Shown here: one piece after another, positions 25,717 to 34,521 of the stretch | How positions within the stretch are numbered: position 1 is the first letter of the stretch | How the letters are laid out: each line of letters begins with the position of its first letter | Source of the DNA: CAZNLH01 sp964573995 | GTDB lineage: Bacteria > Gemmatimonadota > CAZMKB01 > CAZNLH01 | NCBI GenBank assembly: GCA_964573995.1 | Contig: CAZNLH010000005.1 | Coordinates: forward strand, 41,347-105,346 | Length of the DNA: 64,000 bases | Reading direction: 5' to 3' | Notes under the pieces: model-generated | Seen by the model: only the letters and a program-made list of their open reading frames with translations | Database searches by the model: none | What the model was told of the DNA's origin: nothing | Made by a program: the position numbers and the translations under genes

Positions 25717-26175
25717 TCAGACCTCAGGGTCCTTCCGCTTCGTGAAATATAGGATATCCGGGTGGTGCCTGTACCCCAGCCTCTCGAACACCTCCATCGA
25801 GACCTTGTTCCACCCCTCGATCAGGCAGGCCGTGATCTCGATACCCCGGGCCCCCAGGTGCCTCTCGACCTCGGCCACAAGACGGCCGGCAATCCCCCTC
25901 TTCCTGTAGGCAGGCGAGACCGCGAGCCGGTTGATCCAACCCTTTCGGCCGTCATGCGTCCCGAAGACAGATCCTACGATGCGGCCGTCCGCCACGGCAA
26001 CCAGGAAAACGGCGTTATCTCCCCCTATCTCCCGCGCGATACGTTCCTTCCGGTCCCTCCCCAACGGCCTGTAAGAAAGGAGCGATTCGTCCCACAATCT
26101 TACGAGTTCGTCGTAATCACCGATCTCAAACTCCCGAATGCTTATTTCCTGTTCAAGACTCTGATCTGGTTTCAT
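25717..26175 (-). CDS. GNAT-family N-acetyltransferase
   Basis: About 152 residues. ISIREFEIGDYDELVRLW is the N-terminal strand-helix of GNAT proteins, and LAVSPAYRKRGIAGRLVAEVE is motif A with the acetyl-CoA pyrophosphate loop (R/Q-x-x-G-x-G/A type, here RKRGIA). The C-terminal FERLGYRHHPDILYF matches the common RimI-like end. The substrate is unknown. It overlaps the preceding ABM-like gene, whose stop is at 26153, so the two are translationally linked. Start chosen at ATG 26175; ATGs at 26184 and 26220 are alternatives. Confidence 0.8.
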   Translation of the reverse strand: MKPDQSLEQEISIREFEIGDYDELVRLWDESLLSYRPLGRDRKERIAREIGGDNAVFLVAVADGRIVGSVFGTHDGRKGWINRLAVSPAYRKRGIAGRLVAEVERHLGARGIEITACLIEGWNKVSMEVFERLGYRHHPDILYFTKRKDPEV

Positions 26176-26551
26176 CCCTATCATCCGCCGGCCCCGGTGA
26201 GTCTTCACTCTCTCCTCCACCCGAGCCGTCCGTCATGTTATCATCCTCAAGGACCTCTATATAGCAGGACTCTTCAACCCCTCGATCGCCCGGATGGAGA
26301 AGGGCCTGAAATCTCCGCCATAGCCCCTCTATCTCTGGATCGGAGTTGATCAGGTCTACACTCTCCCTGTAAGATGACTCGTCCTCATACCAGTGAATCT
26401 CCATCCATCGCTCACCATCTTCCACATCCGCCAGGAAGACCGCCCGGTACCGAACATACCTGCTGTATACCCGGCCCACCAGTTGTTGAATCGAGAGGAA
26501 CTCGGCCCGCCTCTCCGGTCGTATCCGATAACGATAGACCTTCACGAACAT
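26153..26551 (-). CDS. ABM-like dimeric alpha/beta-barrel protein
   Basis: About 132 residues. FVKVYRYRIRPERRAEFLSIQ followed by strands and EIHWYEDESSYRESV fits the antibiotic-biosynthesis-monooxygenase/ferredoxin-like dimeric barrel fold. The C-terminal about 30 residues are low-complexity acidic (DGSGGGESEDSPGPADDRDE). Function cannot be inferred from the fold: members range from heme-degrading enzymes to uncharacterised small proteins. Start at ATG 26551 has AGGAG six bases upstream; an ATG at 26590 is less likely. Confidence 0.55.
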   Translation of the reverse strand: MFVKVYRYRIRPERRAEFLSIQQLVGRVYSRYVRYRAVFLADVEDGERWMEIHWYEDESSYRESVDLINSDPEIEGLWRRFQALLHPGDRGVEESCYIEVLEDDNMTDGSGGGESEDSPGPADDRDETRSES

Positions 26552-26723
26552 CGCTCGCTCCTGCCATCCGGTGAATACGCTACTGGTCATTCCACACTGC
26601 TATCTATACAAGGAATGCCGAGAGGCGCACGGTCAGATATGGGCGAGATATCGGCGGGGTTCGAAGGTTGGGTAGGGACTATCTTCAGGCATTACACTCG
26701 ATCAGCCTAGGCCGCATCGGGCA

Positions 26724-27281
26724 TCACCTGCGCCGGTATCTTCCCATCAACACACCGTCAGCGATGACATGACCTTCCATGGCCTTCATCAATTCTTCCC
26801 TCGTCGCCCCCGCCTCCAACGGTATGATGGTGTCGAGGGCATAGAGCCTGAAGAAATAGCGATGACTGCCTCGCGGGGGGCACGGTCCACCGTAACCGAT
26901 CCGGTGAAAGTCGTTCAACCCCTGTTTTGCTCCACCCTCCAGCGTCTTCACGCCCGGGACGGCCTCCCGGAATCCATCGAGGCCTGGGGGGATGTCGAAA
27001 ACAACCCAGTGGATCCAGGTCCCCGCGGGCGCGTCCGGGTCTTCACATACAAGGGACAGGCTCCGGGTCCCTTGCGGGATGCCCGACCAGTGGATGGGAG
27101 GTGAGATATCCTCCCCGTCACAGGTGTATCGTACCGGTATAAGGCCCCCACCTTCGAACGCCTCGCTTACCACCAGGACCGGGCTCTGTCCCCCTTCCGT
27201 CTTGGAAGGCGGCCCTTTCCCGCCCTGGCATGCACTCATCAAGGCGAGCATCGCCGGAATGTACCGGCTGAACTGAAGCAT
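26724..27281 (-). CDS. YbhB/YbcL-type PEBP family protein (probable lipoprotein)
   Basis: 185 residues. The core motifs of the phosphatidylethanolamine-binding-protein family are present: PVRYTCDGEDISPPIHWSGIP, LVCEDPDAPAGTWIHWVV, YGGPCPPRGSHRYFFRLYALD. The N-terminus (YIPAMLALMSAC) looks like a lipoprotein signal with Cys18, though the box MSAC is not ideal. Bacterial members bind small anionic ligands but their role is unknown. A GGGAGAG site precedes the ATG. Confidence 0.85.
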   Translation of the reverse strand: MLQFSRYIPAMLALMSACQGGKGPPSKTEGGQSPVLVVSEAFEGGGLIPVRYTCDGEDISPPIHWSGIPQGTRSLSLVCEDPDAPAGTWIHWVVFDIPPGLDGFREAVPGVKTLEGGAKQGLNDFHRIGYGGPCPPRGSHRYFFRLYALDTIIPLEAGATREELMKAMEGHVIADGVLMGRYRRR

Positions 27282-27427
27282 CGTCTCTCTCCCGTCCTGA
27301 TGTCAACTGTATAAAATAGTATCCCGGCGCGGCGCTTTGATGAAATCACGTGACCCGCGAAGCCGTTGCGACCGATCGGGCGGCTGAGGGATCCCCGGAA
27401 GAAGGGAAGGCATCATCTCAGATAGGT

Positions 27428-27643
27428 TCACTCGGTCTTGTCCTTTATCTCCTTCTTTTCCTCTTTCTTCACCGTCCCATCGGGGACCTGGTTGATCTCC
27501 GACTCTATATCCTTTATCCCCTTCTTGAACTCGGTTACGCCCTTTCCAAAAGACCTCATCACCTCAGGAATTCGTTTCGCGCCGAATAGAAGGAGGATGA
27601 CGAGGAGGATGACGAGCAATTCGTTGATCCCCAGACCGAACAT
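27428..27643 (-). CDS. tatA: Sec-independent translocase subunit TatA
   Basis: 71 residues: short N-terminus, one membrane helix (NELLVILLVILLLFG), the hinge FGAKRIPEVMRSFGKGVTEFKKG amphipathic helix, and a charged lysine/glutamate tail. The FG-x-x-x-x-P-E pattern and phenylalanine-glycine hinge are diagnostic. It forms the protein-conducting part of the twin-arginine system. tatC is not in the window, so the pathway partner must be elsewhere. It follows the DUF4321 gene by 23 bases and looks cotranscribed with the polyprenyl synthase. Confidence 0.92.
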   Translation of the reverse strand: MFGLGINELLVILLVILLLFGAKRIPEVMRSFGKGVTEFKKGIKDIESEINQVPDGTVKKEEKKEIKDKTE

Positions 27644-27666
27644 GGTTACCTCCAGGAACGATATTA

Positions 27667-27960
27667 TTAAAGGAATTCCCTAAAGAGATAGGCCGCAATC
27701 AGGAGGCCTACCAGGCTCATCACGTTCAACCTTACGGCCATACCGGCACTGAGCCTCAGGACGATCAGATCCAGCGTTCCGGGGTCGCCCGGTCCCCCCA
27801 CGGCTCCAACGCTTGGATTTACCGTCGCCGTGAAGAAGTCCTTGACCACTCCCTCGGGAATGGGGAGGACCGCGATCAATTCACCCAGGAGTCCCCCCAA
27901 GATAAGCCCCGCAACCAGAACCGCGATATAAGTGCCGAGTTTCTTCCTACGATAGGTCAA
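27667..27960 (-). CDS. DUF4321-like small membrane protein
   Basis: 97 residues with two membrane segments: one near residues 10-30 (YIAVLVAGLILGGLLGELIAV) and one near the C-terminus (LNVMSLVGLLIAAYLF), separated by a glycine/proline-rich loop (GAVGGPGDPG). The layout fits the DUF4321 family, which has no known function. It lies between the polyprenyl synthase and tatA, in the same direction with short gaps, so an envelope-related role is plausible but unproven. Confidence 0.65.
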   Translation of the reverse strand: MTYRRKKLGTYIAVLVAGLILGGLLGELIAVLPIPEGVVKDFFTATVNPSVGAVGGPGDPGTLDLIVLRLSAGMAVRLNVMSLVGLLIAAYLFREFL

Positions 27961-28004
27961 CTAACTCACTCCGGAGCCCCCTGGCAAGACCCATCTTGAT
28001 TACT

Positions 28005-28982
28005 TCACTCCACCACGTATTTGACACAGGCGAGCAAGGCCTCCTTGACGTGAGATAGTGGAATCCCCTGCAGGTGACTCTCCGCGCGCGCGCCGAATTC
28101 AATTGCGCAACTCCTGGCATAGTCGAAACCATTGGTCTTCAGGACCATTTCATAAACGGCGGAGACGTCTTCATCCCTGATTTCATCCCGATTGAAGATT
28201 GCCTCTATCTCGTCGCGCTGCCCGGGCCCCATCTCTCTCAAGGCCTGAATCAGCGGCAGGGTGACTTTCCTCTCCCTGATATCGTTTCCCACCAACTTCC
28301 CCATCACATCCTCGTGACCCATGTAATCCGCTATGTCATCGGCGATCTGAAAGGCCATTCCCAGGTCTTCCCCATACTTGCGCAGAGTATCTCGATACCT
28401 TCTTGGGCCAAGAAGTGCTCCCACCTCGCACGACGCGGCCAGGAGGGAGGCCGTCTTGTCAGATATCATGTCGTAATAATCCTTCTCCGTGATGTCGAGT
28501 GACCCCGACAGGCGAATCTCTTTCATCTCCCCCAGTGCTATCCGACGGCTTGCGTTGGACATGACCTGCAAGACATCCCTGTCTCCCACCTGGACCATCT
28601 CCGTCAACGATCTCGAATAGAGGTAATCCCCCATGATTATGGAGACCTGGTCGTTCCAACGATAATTCAGCGTCTGAAGACCCCGCCGGAGCGTGGCACG
28701 GTCGATGGTATCGTCGTGGATGAGGGTCGCCGTATGAATCATCTCGACCACGAGGGCCATTGAAAGTAGGGCCTGGTCGCCGTCCCTCTCGCCTTCCAGT
28801 TGTCCGCACAGGATCAATAGCATCGGCCTGAAGAGTTTGCCCCTCATCTGGATTACATGACCGGCCACGTCGGCCACGAAGGGGAAATCGGCGATCACTA
28901 TCTCCTTCAGGCGATTCCGTACCTCCTGCAGGCGATCCTCCACCGGTGCCTGTATTTCGTCTAACCTAACGCCCTGTAAAAT
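28005..28982 (-). CDS. ispB: Polyprenyl diphosphate synthase (apparent AUU start)
   Basis: 325 residues if translation starts at ATT 28980-28982. Both aspartate-rich motifs are intact: LIHDDTID and QIADDIADY, plus GDYLYSRS, so it is an active trans-prenyltransferase making a quinone side chain or a similar polyprenyl chain. The first ATG/GTG/TTG codon in frame is GTG 28943, which has no ribosome site and would remove LDEIQAPV, part of the usual family N-terminus. The ATT has AAAGGAG nine bases upstream. In frame, a stop lies 11 codons before it. See findings. Confidence 0.9.
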   Translation of the reverse strand: MLQGVRLDEIQAPVEDRLQEVRNRLKEIVIADFPFVADVAGHVIQMRGKLFRPMLLILCGQLEGERDGDQALLSMALVVEMIHTATLIHDDTIDRATLRRGLQTLNYRWNDQVSIIMGDYLYSRSLTEMVQVGDRDVLQVMSNASRRIALGEMKEIRLSGSLDITEKDYYDMISDKTASLLAASCEVGALLGPRRYRDTLRKYGEDLGMAFQIADDIADYMGHEDVMGKLVGNDIRERKVTLPLIQALREMGPGQRDEIEAIFNRDEIRDEDVSAVYEMVLKTNGFDYARSCAIEFGARAESHLQGIPLSHVKEALLACVKYVVE

Positions 28983-29022
28983 ATTAAGGCTCTCCTTTCC
29001 AAACGACGATCAACCCCTCGAA

Positions 29023-29051
29023 AACTTAATACCGGCTCACCGAAAAGTCAA
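29023..29051 (-). promoter_or_regulatory. Promoter for the polyprenyl synthase operon
   Basis: Minus-strand TTGACT (29046-29051), 17-base spacer, TAAGTT (29023-29028). The start point near 29016 leaves a leader of about 35 bases before the proposed ATT start codon, and about 75 before the GTG alternative. It lies 35 bases after the hutI stop. Confidence 0.55.
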
Positions 29052-29084
29052 TTGAAAGGGTAGGTTCGCCCGGCCGATCTCACT

Positions 29085-30398
29085 TCATGAATTAAGCGTA
29101 GATCCCTGTTCATCGCCGGTATTATAGCGCCGCCCCCCTTCGACTACCACCCGGCCTCGCTTGATTACCGCTTCGCAATGGTTCTCCCCGAATATGTACG
29201 GGATTTCCCTGTAATCTTCAACATCGAAGATGGCCAGGTCTGCCAGTTTCCCCACCTCGATGGACCCCACGAGCGAGTCCATCCCTACCGCGCAGGCCGC
29301 ATTGATCGTAGTTGCAGACAAGGCCTCCACCGCGGTCATCCCCATATGAGTAACGGCGATCGTCATTATCTGCTGGAGGTTCAAAGTGGTGGAACTGCCG
29401 GGGTTGAAGTCGGTAGCCAGTGCCACCGGCACGCCACCGTCTATCAACCTCCTGGCCGGGGCGTAACGCCTCGATCCAAGGAAAAAGGTCGTACCTGGAA
29501 GGAGGACCGCGATGACACCCCCCCTCGCCATGGACCGTATTCCCTCATCCGATACGTAAACCAGGTGATCTGCAGAGACCGCACCAGATTGAGCGGCCAG
29601 TTCGGCGGCCCCCATCGCGCTCAGTTCGTCCGCATGGACCCGTCCCTTGAGGCCGGCGGCGGTGGCGGCGCGGAGGATATCTTTCCCTTCATCCACGGAA
29701 AAATACCCCTCCTCCACGAAGACATCGCAATATTCCGCAAGGCCCTCCTCGGCGATCTTCGGTATCATCTCGCTTATAAGCACGTCCATGTAAGCCCTGT
29801 GGTCTCCGGTATATTCTGGTGGAAAGGCATGGGCGCCCAGGAAGGTGGGTACAACGTCTATCGGGTGGAGCCTGCCAAGCCTCTTTATTACCCTCAGGGA
29901 CTTCAATTCGTCTTTGAGCGAGAGGCCGTAACCGCTCTTGGCCTCGATGGTAGACGCCCCGTGCAGGAGAAACCGGTCGAGACGGGGCAGTATACATCGG
30001 GCTAATTCCTCCTCCGACGCGGCCCTTACCTCTCTGACGGAAGAGGCAATCCCGCCCCCAGCCCGGGCGATCTCCTGGTAACTCGCACCCCGGGATCGCA
30101 TCTCATACTCCTCGAGCCTGAAACCCACGAACACTGGATGGGTGTGGGAATCAACGAGGCCGGGCAGCACCACCTTCCCCCGGCAATCCAGCACTTTCGT
30201 CCTGGGGCCTACCGTACATCTCTCCCTCAGTTCCCCCTCCGAGCCAATGCCGGTGATACGGCCGCCCGAGACCGCAACGGAGCCTCCAGGTATAATGCCG
30301 AGTTCCCCCATTGCTCCACCGGCCCTCGGCGCGCCCCCCGTGGCTACCGTTACGAGTTGAGAGGCCTCTTTCAGGTACAGGCTTGGAACGTCACTCAT
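29085..30398 (-). CDS. hutI: Imidazolonepropionase
   Basis: 437 residues of the amidohydrolase superfamily. GLVDSHTHPVFVGFR holds the metal-binding HxH; VHADELSAMG and SADHLVYV supply later metal ligands; ALATDFNPGSS has the catalytic aspartate. It opens the imidazolone ring to N-formimino-L-glutamate in histidine degradation. Its ATG overlaps the hutU stop by eight bases. hutH (histidase) and the later formiminoglutamate enzymes are not in this window. About 25 residues longer than most HutI. Confidence 0.95.
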   Translation of the reverse strand: MSDVPSLYLKEASQLVTVATGGAPRAGGAMGELGIIPGGSVAVSGGRITGIGSEGELRERCTVGPRTKVLDCRGKVVLPGLVDSHTHPVFVGFRLEEYEMRSRGASYQEIARAGGGIASSVREVRAASEEELARCILPRLDRFLLHGASTIEAKSGYGLSLKDELKSLRVIKRLGRLHPIDVVPTFLGAHAFPPEYTGDHRAYMDVLISEMIPKIAEEGLAEYCDVFVEEGYFSVDEGKDILRAATAAGLKGRVHADELSAMGAAELAAQSGAVSADHLVYVSDEGIRSMARGGVIAVLLPGTTFFLGSRRYAPARRLIDGGVPVALATDFNPGSSTTLNLQQIMTIAVTHMGMTAVEALSATTINAACAVGMDSLVGSIEVGKLADLAIFDVEDYREIPYIFGENHCEAVIKRGRVVVEGGRRYNTGDEQGSTLNS

Positions 30399-32055
30399 GG
30401 GTCATCGGTACCTTGATTCCCTTTTCCTCGGCGGTCCGCCTGGCCTCAGCGTACCCCGCGTCGACGTGACGCGCCACCCCGATCCCGGGATCGTTGGTGA
30501 GTACCCGGCGAAGCCGCTCCCCCCCATCGGCCGTCCCGTCGGCCACGGTCACCTGGCCGGCATGGAGGGAATAACCGATCCCCACCCCTCCACCATGGTG
30601 GAATGAGACCCACGAGGCCCCGCTCGCAACGTTCAGCATGGCGTTGAGGATGGGCCAGTCCGCGATCGCATCGCTGCCGTCCTTCATCCCCTCCGTCTCC
30701 CTGTTGGGCGATGCCACGGACCCGCAATCCAGGTGGTCCCTCCCGATGACGATCGGCGCCTTGAGGTCCCCCGAGCCCACGAGGCTGTTGATCCGCTCAC
30801 CGAACCTCGCCCGGTCTCCATAGCCGAGCCAGCAGATCCGTGCAGGGAGCCCCTGGAAGGGCACGCGTTCACCGGCGAGCTGGATCCATCGAATCAGCGC
30901 CTCGTCTTCAGGAAATTCCTCTTCAATGACCTCGTCCGTCAGGGCGATGTCCGAGGCGTCTCCGGAGAGGGCGACCCACCTGAAGGGGCCCTTACCCTCG
31001 CAGAAGAGGGGGCGGATATATTCGGGCACGAACCCTGGAATCCGGAACGCGTCCTTGACCCCCATAGCAAGGGCCTGTCCCCTGATATTGTTGCCGTAAT
31101 CAAAGGCCACGGCGCCCATCTCCTGAAGGTCGAGCATCGCCTGAAGGTGGACGGCGATCGATTCCAAGGACCTCTTTACATAGGTCTCCGGGTCCTCCAC
31201 TCTCAGTTTCGCCGCCTCTCCCACGTCCAGTCCCCTGGGAACGTAGCCGTTCAGTTCATCGTGGGCGCTCGTCTGGTCCGTGAGGAGGTCTGGCACGGTA
31301 CCTCTGCGGACAAGTTCCGGCAACACATCGGCACAGTTGCCGACCAGGCCAATCGAAAGGGCCTTACCATCCTTCTTCGCAGATAGGACCTGCCCAAGGG
31401 CGTCGTCAAGGTCATAACTGATCCGATCGCAATAACCTGCCTTGACCCTTCGCTCTATCCTGGCGGGATCCACTTCCACGACCAGGCACGCCGCTCCGTT
31501 CATAGTGGCCGCGAGCGGCTGTGCGCCGCTCATCCCCCCCATTCCACCCGTCAGGAGAAATCTGCCCTTGAGGCTCCCACCGAAATGCCTCCTGGCGGCC
31601 GCCGAGAAGGTCTCGTAGGTCCCCTGCAGAATTCCTTGCGTGCCAATATAGATCCAACTGCCCGCTGTCATCTGACCGTACATGATCAACCCGAGGGCCT
31701 CGAGCCGGCGGAACTCGTCCCAATTCGCCCACTTGCCGACTAGGTTTGAATTCGCTATCAGGACCCTCGGCGCCATGGGCGTCGTCTCGAATACGCCGAC
31801 CGGCTTGCCGGACTGGACCAGTAGGGTCTCGTCATTGTCGAGTTCCCGGAGTGCCCTCACTATTGCATGGTAGCACTCCCAGTTCCGTGCCGCTTTCCCG
31901 GTCCCGCCATATATAATTAGGTTCTCGGCATCCTCCGCGACGTCCTCGTCGAGGTTGTTCATGAGCATCCTCATGGCAGCCTCCTGGTGCCAGCCCTTGC
32001 ACGTGATACGCCCTCCCCGCGGCGCCTTCACCGGTTGATAAGCATTCTTATTCAT
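30391..32055 (-). CDS. hutU: Urocanate hydratase
   Basis: 554 residues from ATG 32055, which follows a very strong GGAGGAGGAGAG site; longer frames to 32157 lack support. The family length is about 555. Landmarks: YGGTGKAARNWECYHAIV, QSGKPVGVF, LTGGMGGMSGAQPLAA (NAD binding), DQTSAHDELNGY and FHHGGGVGIGYSLHAGQV. It converts urocanate to imidazolonepropionate with NAD as electrophile. It forms an operon with hutI. Confidence 0.96.
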   Translation of the reverse strand: MNKNAYQPVKAPRGGRITCKGWHQEAAMRMLMNNLDEDVAEDAENLIIYGGTGKAARNWECYHAIVRALRELDNDETLLVQSGKPVGVFETTPMAPRVLIANSNLVGKWANWDEFRRLEALGLIMYGQMTAGSWIYIGTQGILQGTYETFSAAARRHFGGSLKGRFLLTGGMGGMSGAQPLAATMNGAACLVVEVDPARIERRVKAGYCDRISYDLDDALGQVLSAKKDGKALSIGLVGNCADVLPELVRRGTVPDLLTDQTSAHDELNGYVPRGLDVGEAAKLRVEDPETYVKRSLESIAVHLQAMLDLQEMGAVAFDYGNNIRGQALAMGVKDAFRIPGFVPEYIRPLFCEGKGPFRWVALSGDASDIALTDEVIEEEFPEDEALIRWIQLAGERVPFQGLPARICWLGYGDRARFGERINSLVGSGDLKAPIVIGRDHLDCGSVASPNRETEGMKDGSDAIADWPILNAMLNVASGASWVSFHHGGGVGIGYSLHAGQVTVADGTADGGERLRRVLTNDPGIGVARHVDAGYAEARRTAEEKGIKVPMTHE

Positions 32056-32173
32056 TCTCTCCTCCTCCAGGTCCATCCGTCCCTCACTGGCCGCCACCGA
32101 CCCCATCCGGGTGAATGGACCCCGACCAACATTACCTGTATTTCGGTAGGCTCTCACACAGCTCCATGATCTG

Positions 32174-32203
32174 ATGATATCCTGCCTGCCACAAGAAGTT
32201 CAA
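32174..32203 (-). promoter_or_regulatory. Candidate promoter for hutU-hutI
   Basis: Minus-strand TTGAAC (32198-32203), 18-base spacer, TATCAT (32174-32179), about 115 bases upstream of the hutU start. No obvious HutC- or CRP-type operator was seen. Confidence 0.4.
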
Positions 32204-32282
32204 GGGCTCCGACGGCCGAGACCGATCTTCAACCATCCGTTTTGATACCATGATGAACGGAAAGCCCTCCACGCAGTTGCGA

Positions 32283-34430
32283 TCATTCCGCCGCACCATC
32301 GAGGGCGTCCGGAACTAACCTTTTAGCCCCCCGCCTGGCGGATTCGGCAGGTTCCGACCACCATCTCTTCAACGTGGGTATCCAGGACGAGGGATCACTC
32401 ACCTCTATTGGAGCGACCGGCAGGTCGTCCGCAAACGCCTTTCCATACCTTTGCCTCAAGATACGGTTGTCCATGATCATGGCAATCCCCCGATCCCGGC
32501 CGCTTCGTATCAACCTCCCGAACCCCTGCCGGAACTTCATCACCGCGGTAGGGAGAAAAAACTCGACAAACGGATTGCCTCCCCTCTCCCTGATCCACTC
32601 GTCCATCGCCCGGGAATAAGGGTCCGAGGGGACTGAAAACGGCAGCCTCGTGAAGATAAGGACCTCGAGCGACTCGCCCCGTATATCGACCCCCTCCCAG
32701 AAACTGTCCGTTCCGAAGAGTACCGAACGCCTGTCTTCCCGGAAGACGCGAGTGATCTGCTCCCGACTCCCATCGATCCCCTGTCCCAGCACCCTGATCC
32801 CCTCCCCTGCCAGTTCATCCCTTAGCCGACGGTAGCACTCCTCCAGGAGACTGTTCGACGTGAACAGGACGAGTGTGCCCCGATTTAACGATAAAATCGT
32901 ATCGCGAAGGAGATCGGTCAATCTATCTGCGAAGAGGTCGTCCCGCGGGTCCGGCAGAAAAGAAGGGACCACGACCATCGCCTGTTCTTCGTAACAAAAG
33001 GGAGAGGGAAAGACTTGGGAAGGCCGTGATCGGTCATCCATCTCAGAGAGACCGGTAGACCTCAGGAAAAAGTCGAATCCCCCCATGACCCGCATGGTGG
33101 CCGAGGTGAAGATCCCGGTCCTCAATCCCGAAAAGAGAATTTCACGCAGTTGCGGTGCCACATCGATGGGCGCTGCATTTATGGAACCGGCCGAGATGCC
33201 ACTCATCGCCGGCTTCTCTATCCAGTATACCATGGACCCGTCATCGGCGTCGATAAGTAACCGCAGGGTCTTTTCGGCCTCCCGCAATATCTCTATGTAC
33301 CCTTCGTACTCGAGCATCTCATCACTCGAAGGCCCATCCTCCATCTCGCGCGCGGAATCATACATAAGATCAGTAAGTCCCTGAAGATCTCCGATCAAAT
33401 GGTCCCCACTTTCGCGCAGGTCCCTCGCTATATCATCACCCCTGACATAACGGACGCGCCCCACAAAGCGCGATTCACCTTGATCAATGGAACCAGATCC
33501 GAAGGCAGGGGCGCCAAAAAACTCGTCGATCGTCTTTTCCATCCCTCTGCACCGCCGTCGGATCCCCTCTCTCGTCTCTCTCGTCATTCTCCCAGCAACG
33601 CTATCCTTCCGTCGCCCCCTCCCAAGGATCCCCGTGACTGCCCTCAAGTGCCTGATCAGGCCTCTCGGCTCTATCACCTCCCTCAACCCCTCCCTGGCTA
33701 CACGGGCGAGGTCCTGGGTCTCATCGACTACAAGGTGGTCATACTCCCCCAGGACACCACCGTCCGCCACCTTGTCCGCGATCAGCAGGCTGTGATTCAC
33801 AACGACGATATTGGCCGATTGCGCCCTCCTGCGCGCGTTCTTGAAGTAACACCGACGGTAGTCCTCGCAGGCCGTATCGTTGCAGAAATAGGTATCGCAA
33901 CGCAACGAGTTCCATAGTTCGCGATCTCTTCGCGCGTCGATCGGGGAAGAAGAGCCGAGGTCGCCCGTCCTGGTGCCGCGGACCCACTCCGCGAGTGCTT
34001 CAAGCCGGTCTTCTTTATCACCCGGGATATCAAGGTGGCGCTGAGCGGCGTAATTCCGCCATCGTTTCAGGCACAGGTAATTCCCCTTGCCCTTGACGAT
34101 GATGTACGTGAAAGGCATGGGGAGGATGGAGGATAGGAGCGGCAGGTCCCTGCCGGTGATCTGTTCCTGGAGGTTCTTCGTGTGTGTGGATACGATAACG
34201 CGTTCTTTCGCCTCTATCGACCATAGTACCGAGGGAAGGAGGTAGGCCAGGGTCTTGCCGATTCCGGTGCCCGCCTCACAACAATAGAGCCCCCCGTTCT
34301 CGAAGGTCTCCATGATCGACCGGGCCATGTCGAGTTGCGCCCCTCGGAATTCATAGCCCTCCAGGGCGCGGGCGAGCGCTCCGCCCTTTGCGAAGAACTC
34401 CTCTATGTAAGACATTCCCTTCAACTTCAT
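32283..34430 (-). CDS. DinG/XPD-type iron-sulfur DNA helicase
   Basis: 715 residues. Walker A EAGTGIGKTLAYLLPS, a DETQ box in place of DEAH (LVVDETQDLAR), and C-terminal motifs with FGTDSFWEGVDIRGE and RQGFGRLIRS place it in the XPD/DinG superfamily 2 helicases. Cysteines at LCLKRW, LRCDTYFCNDTACEDYRRC fit the four-cysteine [4Fe-4S] domain, with VVVNHSLLIAD after it as usual. It unwinds DNA 5'-3'; the likely role is repair or R-loop/G4 processing. E. coli DinG has DEAH; the DETQ box is a noticeable variation. It begins near the alcohol dehydrogenase end. Confidence 0.87.
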   Translation of the reverse strand: MKLKGMSYIEEFFAKGGALARALEGYEFRGAQLDMARSIMETFENGGLYCCEAGTGIGKTLAYLLPSVLWSIEAKERVIVSTHTKNLQEQITGRDLPLLSSILPMPFTYIIVKGKGNYLCLKRWRNYAAQRHLDIPGDKEDRLEALAEWVRGTRTGDLGSSSPIDARRDRELWNSLRCDTYFCNDTACEDYRRCYFKNARRRAQSANIVVVNHSLLIADKVADGGVLGEYDHLVVDETQDLARVAREGLREVIEPRGLIRHLRAVTGILGRGRRKDSVAGRMTRETREGIRRRCRGMEKTIDEFFGAPAFGSGSIDQGESRFVGRVRYVRGDDIARDLRESGDHLIGDLQGLTDLMYDSAREMEDGPSSDEMLEYEGYIEILREAEKTLRLLIDADDGSMVYWIEKPAMSGISAGSINAAPIDVAPQLREILFSGLRTGIFTSATMRVMGGFDFFLRSTGLSEMDDRSRPSQVFPSPFCYEEQAMVVVPSFLPDPRDDLFADRLTDLLRDTILSLNRGTLVLFTSNSLLEECYRRLRDELAGEGIRVLGQGIDGSREQITRVFREDRRSVLFGTDSFWEGVDIRGESLEVLIFTRLPFSVPSDPYSRAMDEWIRERGGNPFVEFFLPTAVMKFRQGFGRLIRSGRDRGIAMIMDNRILRQRYGKAFADDLPVAPIEVSDPSSWIPTLKRWWSEPAESARRGAKRLVPDALDGAAE

Positions 34431-34521
34431 CGTGTCAGAGCGATGATAGGTGCAGGAAGGATGTCACCCCGCAGCGGCCTTCCACTCACAATCTCCCGGC
34501 GAGGCGAGTAAGCCGCTCTAA

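Noticed and set aside
26587..26620. Inverted repeat GTCATTCC...GGAATGCC near the ABM-like gene as a third repeat copy
   Set aside because: Only the seven-base arms match; the shared GTCATTCAGGCA start is missing and the element overlaps a possible start region.
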